From a virus, in IMG/VR virus record IMGVR_UViG_3300030419_005541, positions 62,001 to 126,000 of that record: DNA of 64,000 bases, one strand, 5' to 3'. Position numbers and translations under genes: made by a program. Each line of letters opens with the position of its first letter. Position 1 is the stretch's first letter. This document shows, one piece after another, positions 1 to 7,372 of this stretch. Under the pieces are notes generated by a model. That model was not told the DNA's origin and did no database searches. It worked only from the letters and a program-made list of their open reading frames with translations.

Positions 1-1
1 T

Positions 2-808
2 TGGCAGAAGTATAATGCACCATTTAATTTTTGGCAGTACTTAAAATTATTAAAAACATACGACCAAAGTATTTTTCCACAACTTAAAAAATTAACACCT
101 GCTCGTGCTAATGCAAGATTTGGTATTTTAGTAGAACCTAATATACTTGAAAGAGCAAGAGAAGTAGTTGGTAAACAACCTATATTTGAAAATACATATT
201 ATGAAACTTTACTACCAATTAGTGAATCATATTATGCACCAGGAATATCAGAGTTTAGAATGTACGGTCAACCAAATTCACCATCAACAGATACATCTTT
301 TGATGAGATAAATCAATCAATAAAATTTTATACTAATGACCCAAGTTCGAGTGCTATGGTTATTCGAGGAGAGAATAAATTTTATGAGGGTGTGATTTCA
401 CAAAGTAGAATGGAAAATTTTGAACATAGTATACTTGAAAGAAAAGGACAACCGGGAGATATTTATGCTTCAGCATCTGTAACATTTGGTGATTCGTTTA
501 AAGACCAACAACCTTTACAGCCTAATGTTACAGGTTCAAGACTTAATCCTTTAAAAGGTAGAATTAAATTATTTTATAGTAGTCAATTTAGTGCATCATA
601 TGAAATGCCTTCAAGTTTTTCATATGAACCAGCTGAAATTAACGTTCCTGCTGATTCATCTACTGCTATGAGAAGATTATTTTTTGAAGGAATTAAAAAT
701 ACTAAACTTACAACACAAGATGGTGGATTACCTGTTGAAGTAACATTGACTTCACCAACAAGAATTGTAACAAAAGAACCAGGAGATTCAAAACTTGACA
801 TTGAATAG
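2..808 (+). CDS. C-terminal part of a large virion structural protein (partial)
   Basis: The frame is open from the left edge of the window, so the true start lies upstream and only the last 268 residues are visible. It reads FWQYLKLLKTYDQ, then LTPARANARFGILVEPNILER, then Tyr- and Ser-rich sequence up to a stop. The pattern of a Pro-Ala-Arg-Ala segment followed by a Glu-Pro-x-x-Leu-Glu-Arg segment is one I associate with very large virion or baseplate-associated proteins of marine T4-like phages; this is from memory. No enzyme motif is visible. The gene heads a run of structural genes read in the same direction. Function beyond a virion component is not established. Confidence 0.6.
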   Translation, partial: WQKYNAPFNFWQYLKLLKTYDQSIFPQLKKLTPARANARFGILVEPNILERAREVVGKQPIFENTYYETLLPISESYYAPGISEFRMYGQPNSPSTDTSFDEINQSIKFYTNDPSSSAMVIRGENKFYEGVISQSRMENFEHSILERKGQPGDIYASASVTFGDSFKDQQPLQPNVTGSRLNPLKGRIKLFYSSQFSASYEMPSSFSYEPAEINVPADSSTAMRRLFFEGIKNTKLTTQDGGLPVEVTLTSPTRIVTKEPGDSKLDIE

Positions 809-877
809 TGAAGAAAAACTTAATGAACCAATATTTAATATAGAAGAATAGTCTATTTATCTAATAGGAGTCTAATT

Positions 878-1543
878 ATGGGATTTTTAAATAATACAAA
901 TATTACCGTTGATGCTGTACTTACAAAGAAGGGCAGAGAACTTTTAGCCAAAGGTGAGAATCAGTTCAACATAACAAAGTTTGCTTTAGCAGACGATGAA
1001 GTCGATTATCGTTTGTGGGATGTTACACATCCTAATGGTAGTGATTTCTACGGCAACGTAATTGAGAGTATGCCTTTACTTGAAGCATTTCCTGATGAAA
1101 ATCACGTTATGCGATATAAGTTAGTAACTCTACCTAAATCAACACAAGCAATGCCGATACTTGAAGTAGCACAAAGTGCAATTACTCTGAGAAGATTAAA
1201 TTCTGTTAGTATCATAAATCCATCTACACAGAATGGTTCAGATGATACATTAGGCTATACTTTTATTCTTCATAATCAATCTATGGCGAGACTCAGAGTT
1301 AGAGCAGGTGCACAAGTAACTGCAGGTGGTACAACGGTACCATTTTTCTTAGATGAAGACGATTTACCAAATAGTATTTCAGTAGTAGGTAAAAGTGTTG
1401 AAATAAGGCCAAAAAGATTGACAAGAACACAAACTACACAAATAACCGTAGTAGGTAATGAGACAGCCGCTACTACTACTCTAAACTTAACCGTTAGACG
1501 TAATAGAACATTCGGTGTGATGTCTGCTGCGGGTCCATTATAA
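878..1543 (+). CDS. conserved virion structural protein
   Basis: This is a 221-residue protein starting MGFLNNTNITVDAVLTKKG, with the Shine-Dalgarno AGGAG seven bases before the ATG. The N-terminal half contains the ordered run RELLAKGENQFNITKFALADD. The C-terminal third (about residues 140-215) is rich in Thr and Val, like a beta-sandwich. Proteins with this N-terminus occur beside tail and baseplate genes in T4-like phages (recalled, not searched). No catalytic motif or membrane segment is seen. It sits 70 bases after the preceding structural gene and 15 before the next, so it is probably co-transcribed with them. The exact position in the virion is unknown. Confidence 0.6.
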   Translation: MGFLNNTNITVDAVLTKKGRELLAKGENQFNITKFALADDEVDYRLWDVTHPNGSDFYGNVIESMPLLEAFPDENHVMRYKLVTLPKSTQAMPILEVAQSAITLRRLNSVSIINPSTQNGSDDTLGYTFILHNQSMARLRVRAGAQVTAGGTTVPFFLDEDDLPNSISVVGKSVEIRPKRLTRTQTTQITVVGNETAATTTLNLTVRRNRTFGVMSAAGPL

Positions 1544-1557
1544 GGGAGGAATGACTA

Positions 1558-2610
1558 ATGGCGATTTATCAACGATTTCAAACAGAAGCTGAAAATCCTG
1601 AGAATCCTGATGTGATTTCAGGACTCAGAGATGTTATCTCTTCCGGAATGTGGAGCGGCGGAGCAGGTACATTAACTACATTCTTCACTTCATCAACACA
1701 ATCAGGTTCGACAGGTGACTATTACTTAGATGTTTATAAAGCAGACCCTGATGCGGATTCTACTGCTGAAGTTCAGTTTAGTATAGCTTATTGTCACTAT
1801 AATGGTAGTGGTTCTTTAGGAAACAGAGGAGCTACAGGTAAAAGAGCATCTGCGGCATTATATGGTCAGTTTTCAAATATATTATTAGGACCAGGTGAAG
1901 ATAAATTCACAATGGCAAGTAATCACGTTTTGAATCACGCATATGTTATTTCTCTACAAAGAGCGAGACTACGTGAAAAGATGGACCCAGGTAATTGGGA
2001 ATTACATATAAGTGGTAGTGGTGCGAGTGGCACAAGTACTATAAAACTTATTGATGATTCAGGTGCAACTACTAATCCAACCGTTAATCAAGGTGGAAGA
2101 GTATTTAATGTTGTATCAGGGTCTATTGCAAATGGTACTGCTACTATTAAAACAACTGCGGCAAATGAAACGGTTATGGGTTCTTATGGATTGTTTTATC
2201 CTGACTTAGGTATGATAGTTCTTAATCCGCATCCATTGAAAGTATTAGGTTCACCTCATATGGCTATTGTTTCGGGAAGTAATGCTGAAGCTTTTAATGC
2301 TAATAAATTGTTTAAGTCTATTAAAGCAAAATCATACTTTCAAGCTCGTAGAGAAGAAGTAATTAGTTCTACACATTATTTCTGTAGAGTCGGTAATAAA
2401 AAGTTCAACTTTTCAAGTAACCCAACATACTTTACGGCTTCAGACGGTTCTTTTACTAACCCAACGTTTTTTAAGAATCCAAAATCTTATATTACACAAG
2501 TTGGTATGTATAATGATGCTAATGAATTGTTAGCAGTAGCTAAATTAAGTAAACCTTTATTAAAGTCTTTTGCAAGGGAAGCTATCGTAAAAGTTAAACT
2601 TGATTTCTAA
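1558..2610 (+). CDS. virion structural protein, paralogue A
   Basis: This is a 350-residue protein with a strong Shine-Dalgarno (GGGAGGA) before the ATG. It is rich in Ser, Gly and Thr and has no enzyme motif. The C-terminal part contains SYITQVGMYNDANELLAVAK followed by SKPL. That segment matches the C-terminal end of the next gene, which reads PYITQIGLYNDQNQLLAYGK then ANPI. A second shared stretch is GLFYPDLGMIVL here against GNIFYADGIIVI there. The two genes therefore look like diverged duplicates of one tail or baseplate component. The Tyr-Ile-Thr-Gln ending may be an assembly surface common to both. Assignment to a specific T4 gene product is not possible from the sequence alone. Confidence 0.6.
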   Translation: MAIYQRFQTEAENPENPDVISGLRDVISSGMWSGGAGTLTTFFTSSTQSGSTGDYYLDVYKADPDADSTAEVQFSIAYCHYNGSGSLGNRGATGKRASAALYGQFSNILLGPGEDKFTMASNHVLNHAYVISLQRARLREKMDPGNWELHISGSGASGTSTIKLIDDSGATTNPTVNQGGRVFNVVSGSIANGTATIKTTAANETVMGSYGLFYPDLGMIVLNPHPLKVLGSPHMAIVSGSNAEAFNANKLFKSIKAKSYFQARREEVISSTHYFCRVGNKKFNFSSNPTYFTASDGSFTNPTFFKNPKSYITQVGMYNDANELLAVAKLSKPLLKSFAREAIVKVKLDF

Positions 2611-2625
2611 TAAGGAGGAACTAAG

Positions 2626-3678
2626 GTGTTTCGTAGAATACCTCCTGACGATATTAGCATAACTCCATTTACGAGTCACAAATCATTCTCGTTTACAAAC
2701 AATGATACAGGCTCGTTTGGTGTCTACTCATATCAAGCAGTTTCACAATCTTTGTTTAACTATGCGAGTGCAAGTGATAGTATCACTTTTGTATCATCTT
2801 CGTATCCTGCTTCTTCATATACATTTTTCAAACAACCAACTTATTGGTGGGCAAAGAATAGATACTACAATACATTTACTGACAGGACACCAGGACCTTT
2901 TAATAATTTTGGTGGCAGTAATGTTTATACTAAATTAGATATACACGGACAAGTAAATGTAATATCAATACCATCTTCTTTTTATGGTGAAAAAATAAAA
3001 CCTGGTAGTGTTGTATTAACAGATAATAGTCCTGGTCATAAAACTTTAGATTTAAGAGATGATGGTTTTGGTAATTTATATGACCACACGTATTCTGCTT
3101 CTTTTGCCGCATATCAATCTTCTTCGTATGACACGACTAAACTTGTACATAGTGGTTCACAAATAATAAATGGTGTTGTAGGTAATATATTTTATGCTGA
3201 TGGTATAATAGTAATTACAGATACAGGAAGTTTGTATAATGGTGTTGGTGTTAATACGGGTAGTGATGGTTGGGAAATAAACTTAAAATCATCAGTAAAG
3301 AATGTAGAGTATGAATATCTATGTGAAGTACCTGAGTTTAAATTTAATAAATCAACTAACATAACCACAACATTTGAAAGAAGTGGTTCTATAGAAGTAC
3401 CTGAAAGTGGTTCTGCATATAAATTCTTTCCTCCAGGTAACGCACCTAAACACAATCTTAATTCAATCAGTGCGAGTTCATATGGTGACAAAGCATTTAG
3501 TGCCACAGAGAAAGTCGCAGATTTTGTTACGGGTTCTAAGTTCGCACCGTACATAACACAAATTGGACTCTACAACGACCAAAATCAGCTGTTGGCATAT
3601 GGTAAATTAGCTAACCCAATAAAAAATGATGACGAATTAGCACTCGGATTTGTTGTTCGTTTTGACGTTAACTCATAA
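2626..3678 (+). CDS. virion structural protein, paralogue B
   Basis: This is a 350-residue protein beginning at GTG with a good Shine-Dalgarno (AAGGAGGAA) just upstream, which fixes the start at MFRRIPPDD. It is Ser/Tyr/Asn-rich with no catalytic motif. Its last 70 residues align by eye with those of the preceding gene (PYITQIGLYNDQNQLLAYGK), and both proteins have the same length. This supports tandem duplication and divergence. It is probably a tail or baseplate-associated virion protein co-transcribed with its paralogue, since only 15 bases separate them. The next gene follows after eight bases but belongs to a different functional class. Confidence 0.6.
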   Translation: MFRRIPPDDISITPFTSHKSFSFTNNDTGSFGVYSYQAVSQSLFNYASASDSITFVSSSYPASSYTFFKQPTYWWAKNRYYNTFTDRTPGPFNNFGGSNVYTKLDIHGQVNVISIPSSFYGEKIKPGSVVLTDNSPGHKTLDLRDDGFGNLYDHTYSASFAAYQSSSYDTTKLVHSGSQIINGVVGNIFYADGIIVITDTGSLYNGVGVNTGSDGWEINLKSSVKNVEYEYLCEVPEFKFNKSTNITTTFERSGSIEVPESGSAYKFFPPGNAPKHNLNSISASSYGDKAFSATEKVADFVTGSKFAPYITQIGLYNDQNQLLAYGKLANPIKNDDELALGFVVRFDVNS

Positions 3679-3686
3679 TTATAGTT

Positions 3687-4607
3687 ATGAAGCTGAAAGA
3701 CATACTAAACGAAAAGATTGAACTTGATGTAGAGATTGGTGATACTATTCTTGTAGGTAGATTTAAAAACAAGAAGTTAGTAGTAAAAGACATTGGAAAA
3801 GATTCACACGGAATGCCGACTATTAATGGTAGAAAAGTTACTACGTTTCGTACTATGAAAAAAGATGAAGCTGTAGATGAAGCTTCTGATTTCAAAAAAG
3901 CTCACAAAAAATTTAAAGAGACAGGTGAACTACCACCACACTTAAAAAAATTAGTAAAAGATTTAAATAAAGTAAAAGTAAAACACAAAGTAAAAAATGT
4001 TGTCGTTCCTGGATTAGAATGGATGTCTGATATAGATGAAGGGACTTGTGGATATAGTATTGATGGTGAAGGCGATGATGAACCTGCAGGACCACATTTA
4101 CTAAAGAAAGAAAGCAAAGAACAGATTAAAGTTATACACGACTTTCTTACAAAACATACAAAATCTGCTAAGAAAGCCTCTGCTATGATTAAAAAATATT
4201 ATAACAAAGTCAAGAAACAATTCAGAGGAGATTCTACGAGAGACATAGCTATGGCAATTATAGGCTATGATGTTATAGGAGAAGGTAAACAAGATATAGA
4301 TAAGTTGTATGCTTTCTACTCTCAAGCAATGCAAATGGTCCCTAATAGTCCACAACAAAAAAAATTAAAAACCAAGATAAAAGCTCTACGTAAGAAATTA
4401 AAGATGGATGAATCAATCATTAAAGAAATGTCTCCTGAAAAGAGAGCATTTCTTATGTTAAGAATTTATGGTGATAGTTGGAAAGTAAATTTAGGTAAAG
4501 TCTTTTCAGGAATCAATAAACAGAAACCTGGAATGATAAAGAAAGGTCTTAAAGAAATCAAAATACTCAATAAAAAGATTGAGGAAATGATAGAAGACTT
4601 AGTGTGA
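3687..4607 (+). CDS. multi-module protein with capsid-targeting-like N-terminus
   Basis: This 306-residue protein opens with MKLKDILNE, an amphipathic peptide ending Leu-Asn-Glu. It resembles the T4 capsid targeting sequence cut by gp21 after (L/I)-x-E. Module 1 (about residues 10-60) contains VEIGDTILVGRFKNKK and GMPTINGRKVTTFR. A VDE-A site (63-66) and an IDE-G site (117-120) follow. The latter leads into a GYSIDGEGDDEPAGPHLL module. The remainder is Lys-rich and helical, with a further IKE-M site. The acidic/basic mosaic with protease-like sites between modules fits a precursor of several capsid-internal peptides. The function of the modules is unknown. Its stop overlaps the next start. 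Confidence 0.6.
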   Translation: MKLKDILNEKIELDVEIGDTILVGRFKNKKLVVKDIGKDSHGMPTINGRKVTTFRTMKKDEAVDEASDFKKAHKKFKETGELPPHLKKLVKDLNKVKVKHKVKNVVVPGLEWMSDIDEGTCGYSIDGEGDDEPAGPHLLKKESKEQIKVIHDFLTKHTKSAKKASAMIKKYYNKVKKQFRGDSTRDIAMAIIGYDVIGEGKQDIDKLYAFYSQAMQMVPNSPQQKKLKTKIKALRKKLKMDESIIKEMSPEKRAFLMLRIYGDSWKVNLGKVFSGINKQKPGMIKKGLKEIKILNKKIEEMIEDLV

Positions 4608-4963
4608 TTAGTCTTAAAAAAATTTTAAATGAAGTAATTGCTTGTGGTGAATGTGTTCAATGGGCATGGAAATATTATATGACTAATCAACACGATAAAA
4701 AAGCTAAAGTTGTATTTGGTACGGTTCAGAACGATTGGGTTTCTAAAGGTAAACGATACAAGCACGTTTGGATTATTAATAAAAAAGGTATCGTAGAAGA
4801 TTGGCAAACAATGGTAGCAGGTTCAAGTAAATATGCTTTTAAGGGAATGCCAATGAAATTTTTTAAAGATACTTGGAATCCAAAAGTAAACAAAATGTAT
4901 GGAATGGAGCAAGCAGCTGAACATTTTAAAAGAACTAAAACAATGTTAGGTTGGAAGTGGTAG
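4604..4963 (+). CDS. tagged papain-like cysteine peptidase-like protein
   Basis: This is a 119-residue protein starting at a GTG that overlaps the preceding TGA (GTGTGA). Residues 1-10 are MISLKKILNE, the shared tag ending Leu-Asn-Glu. Then come CGECVQWAWKYY (Cys14 and Cys17), RYKHVWII (His54) and VEDWQ (Asp66). The Cys, His and Asp order and spacing resemble small papain-fold/NlpC-like proteins of phages, with Cys17 the likely nucleophile. The length is short for a full peptidase, so it may instead be an amidase-like or inactive relative. Inference: it is carried into the capsid by its tag and acts on the host envelope or cytoplasm after ejection. Confidence 0.55.
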   Translation: MISLKKILNEVIACGECVQWAWKYYMTNQHDKKAKVVFGTVQNDWVSKGKRYKHVWIINKKGIVEDWQTMVAGSSKYAFKGMPMKFFKDTWNPKVNKMYGMEQAAEHFKRTKTMLGWKW

Positions 4964-4972
4964 AGACCTCGT

Positions 4973-5188
4973 ATGATTAGACTTGAGATAAAAGGAAATA
5001 AAGAACAAACAATTACAAACGTGTGTAATGAGTGTGGTCGTAAAATAAAAGATTTAGAACTTCAAGATATTGTAGTAGCACCAAAACCTGATATGAGTTT
5101 AACGTTACACGATTCTGAAGGTAAAGACATAACACGTACTGAAATAGACGAAGATTTAAAAGTATCTAAATGTGTAAATTGTGCTTGA
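4973..5188 (+). CDS. small zinc-ribbon protein
   Basis: This 71-residue protein has two Cys-x-x-Cys knuckles: CNEC (Cys18, Cys21) near the start and CVNC (Cys67, Cys70) at the end. That is the usual four-cysteine pattern of a zinc ribbon. The stretch between is acidic and beta-like (DIVVAPKPDMSLTLHDSEGK). It has no N-terminal capsid tag, unlike its two neighbours. It lies nine bases after the peptidase-like gene and 14 before the next tagged gene, so it is part of the same operon. The partner (nucleic acid or protein) cannot be told. Confidence 0.55.
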   Translation: MIRLEIKGNKEQTITNVCNECGRKIKDLELQDIVVAPKPDMSLTLHDSEGKDITRTEIDEDLKVSKCVNCA

Positions 5189-5202
5189 CTTTATGGTAAA
5201 TT

Positions 5203-5967
5203 ATGATTAAATTAAAACAGATATTGAGAGAGTATATCTCTACAGGTCAACTAAATCAAGTTGAAAAGTATCTTGATAGAGTTTGGGCTAAAGTTGGTAT
5301 TGATGTAGAGTTTACTAAACACTTTCACGATAGAGTGAATGATGCACGAAATATCAAACCTATTTCTACAGCTGAAGTAATAAAGATATTTAGAGAAGTG
5401 TATAAAAAGTTTGGTAAACAAATATCTACTTTACCTGATGGTATTAATTTACTTTTTAAAGATATGAGAAGTGACATCAATGTTCCTGTAGTATTAAGAT
5501 ACGACAAATTAAATAAAGAAATAGATATGATATCAAAAACGGTTATGAGAAAAAAGAATTTCAAGTCAAGTACTAAAAAGTATTCTGTAGAAAATAAATT
5601 AAACGAAAGAGTAGATTATTTACATATAGGACAAGAGTTAGTAAAAGCATATGGTTTAAAATCAAAAGTTAGATTTACATCAGGAAGTACATTAGCAGAA
5701 TATGTACCTGAAACTGATACGATATACCTCAGACGTTCATATCCAAATATGAAAGAATTTGTAATAACTATACTACACGAAATCAAACACGCTCTTGATG
5801 CTAAACAACTTGGTAGAAGAAAATTTATAAAGAAATATGCTCAAGCAGGTACAATGGCTCAGTACAAAGGATTAGACCCTCACGATGATAATAAGTGGGA
5901 AGAACGTGCTGAGAGATGGGCGAGAAACGAATTTAAACGTATAAAAAATAAATTGAATTTTAAGTAA
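5203..5967 (+). CDS. tagged two-domain protein with HExxH-type zinc metallopeptidase domain
   Basis: This is a 254-residue protein. Residues 1-10, MIKLKQILRE, form the shared tag. Domain A (about 11-130) contains HFHDRVNDARN, DMRSDINVPVVLRYD and KTVMRKKNF, a conserved phage module of unknown function. An LNE-R site (133-136) follows. Domain B (136-254) carries LHEIKHALDAKQLG: His192 and His196 flank Glu193 in an HExxH zinc motif. It is followed by KWEERAERWARNEF, whose Glu233/234 could be the third ligand, as in ImmA/IrrE-type gluzincins. Inference: gp21-type cleavage at the tag and at LNE-R would free a small metallopeptidase inside the head. The substrate is unknown. The ATG lacks a strong Shine-Dalgarno. 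Confidence 0.65.
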   Translation: MIKLKQILREYISTGQLNQVEKYLDRVWAKVGIDVEFTKHFHDRVNDARNIKPISTAEVIKIFREVYKKFGKQISTLPDGINLLFKDMRSDINVPVVLRYDKLNKEIDMISKTVMRKKNFKSSTKKYSVENKLNERVDYLHIGQELVKAYGLKSKVRFTSGSTLAEYVPETDTIYLRRSYPNMKEFVITILHEIKHALDAKQLGRRKFIKKYAQAGTMAQYKGLDPHDDNKWEERAERWARNEFKRIKNKLNFK

Positions 5968-6132
5968 TTTAGGTAATACTTATTATTGTAATAACGTTAT
6001 ATACACACTCTCTAAAGGTTTCATTTAAATCTAATAGAACCTTTATGGATACTGATTAAAACGTTACACTTAGCAATTAACTAATATAACTTAATAACTA
6101 ATAGCTTAAATAAACTAAAACTAATATAGTAT
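5968..6132 (+). other. intergenic region without a gene
   Basis: About 165 very AT-rich bases separate the tagged-protein block from the replication block. Two copies of AACGTTA are present (near 5994 and 6060). A weak imperfect hairpin is possible between AAAGGTT (6014-6020) and AACCTTT (6038-6044), with a 17-base loop and no U-tract. This may hold a promoter for the nuclease-primase-recombinase unit, but no clear consensus is visible. Confidence 0.3.
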
Positions 6133-6462
6133 ATGATTTCAACATCCGCTCGAAAGGCTAAAGGCCGTCGTTTACAAAATAAAGTTCGTGAACTTTTAAT
6201 CGAAAAATTTGATTTACATCCTGATGATATAAAAACAGCTGTTATGGGTGAATCAGGAGAAGACATAAGATTAGCACACTCTGCTCGAAAGAAATTTCCA
6301 TTCTCTGTAGAATGTAAGAATCAAGAAAAATTAAACATATGGTCATCGTTAGAACAAGCAGAAGATAACGCAAGTGACTATACACCATTATTAATATTTA
6401 AACGTAATCGTTCAAAAACTTACGTTACATTATCACTTGAGGATTTTTTAGACCTATTATAA
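6133..6462 (+). CDS. PD-(D/E)xK superfamily nuclease (putative)
   Basis: This is a 109-residue protein. An N-terminal basic helix (ARKAKGRRLQNKVRELLIE) is followed by GESGEDIRLAHSARKKFPF and FSVECKNQEK. The spacing Asp (in GEDI) then Glu-x-Lys (in ECK) is the catalytic signature of the PD-(D/E)xK nuclease fold. The complete protein is about the size of a phage Holliday-junction-resolvase-like or VRR-NUC-like enzyme. It stands directly before the primase gene with one base between, so a role in replication or recombination is likely. The ATG has no good Shine-Dalgarno. Exact substrate preference cannot be deduced. Confidence 0.65.
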   Translation: MISTSARKAKGRRLQNKVRELLIEKFDLHPDDIKTAVMGESGEDIRLAHSARKKFPFSVECKNQEKLNIWSSLEQAEDNASDYTPLLIFKRNRSKTYVTLSLEDFLDLL

Positions 6463-6463
6463 T

Positions 6464-7372
6464 ATGATAGACGTTATAAGTGTATTAACACGCGCTTTAG
6501 GTAGTCGTTACAAAAAAGCTAAACAAGGACAAGAAGTAATTTATCATTGTCCTTTTTGCCACCACCATAAGCCAAAGTTACAAATTAGTTTGTTGTCACA
6601 AAAGTGGCATTGTTGGGTGTGTGATAAAAAAGGTCGTTCACTCTATACATTACTAAAACTTATCAGAGCTCCTAAAGCATTGATAGATGAAGTACGTGAA
6701 TATAAACCTAATTATAAAGTAAAAAAAGTTGAAGAAAATCAAACTTTATATTTACCTAAAGAGTTTAAAAATTTTATATACGACCCAGGAACTTCTGTAT
6801 ATTATGAACAAGCATATACGTTTCTAAAAGACAGAGGTGTAGATGCGACAGAGATAGCGAGATATGGAATAGGGTATTGTACAGAAGGTACATATGCTGA
6901 AAGAATAATCATACCAAGTTATGATAAAGATGGTATCTTAAATTATTTCACAGCACGTTCTTTTACAGGTTCAAATTACAAATATAAAAATCCACCTGTT
7001 AGTAAAGATGTTATAGGATTTGAATTTTTTGTTAATTGGAATGAGCCAATAATTTTGTGTGAAGGACCATTCGATGCTTTGAGTATTAAGAGAAATGCGA
7101 TACCATTATTTGGTAAGACTATTCCTAAAACATTATTGAAAAAGATTTATGAACAGAGAGTTAAAGAAATATATATTGTGTTAGATGATGATGCAAGACA
7201 AGATAGTATTAAATTAATTGATAAATTAATGAAGGATGGTATAAACGTATATTTTGTTCAGTTAAAAGAAAAAGACCCAAATGATTTAGGGTTTAGTAAA
7301 GTGTGGGATGTTATACATTCTACAAATCAAGTAACATTTTCAGATTTTATAAAGCATAGGTTATATGGATAA
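6464..7372 (+). CDS. DNA primase (zinc finger plus Toprim)
   Basis: This is a 302-residue primase. The N-terminal zinc-binding domain has CPFC (Cys29, Cys32) and CWVC (Cys50, Cys53), with His28 and His49 nearby, as in CHC2-type primases and T4 gp61. The Toprim domain follows, with the catalytic Glu200 in ILCEGPFDAL and the acidic cluster VLDDDAR (Asp241-243). It would make RNA primers for lagging-strand synthesis together with a helicase not in this window. The length is close to T4 gp61. The last codons overlap the next gene by eight bases, indicating translational coupling with the gp47-gp46 fusion. Confidence 0.88.
   Translation: MIDVISVLTRALGSRYKKAKQGQEVIYHCPFCHHHKPKLQISLLSQKWHCWVCDKKGRSLYTLLKLIRAPKALIDEVREYKPNYKVKKVEENQTLYLPKEFKNFIYDPGTSVYYEQAYTFLKDRGVDATEIARYGIGYCTEGTYAERIIIPSYDKDGILNYFTARSFTGSNYKYKNPPVSKDVIGFEFFVNWNEPIILCEGPFDALSIKRNAIPLFGKTIPKTLLKKIYEQRVKEIYIVLDDDARQDSIKLIDKLMKDGINVYFVQLKEKDPNDLGFSKVWDVIHSTNQVTFSDFIKHRLYG

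Noticed and set aside
801-851. A +1 frame after the stop of the first gene would extend it by about 14 codons (NSEEKLNEPIFNIEE).
   Set aside because: No slippery sequence or downstream structure is seen; short open extensions are expected by chance. A single-base sequencing indel cannot be excluded.
6014-6044. Possible terminator hairpin in the 5968-6132 gap.
   Set aside because: Stem of only seven pairs, a 17-base loop and no T-tract.
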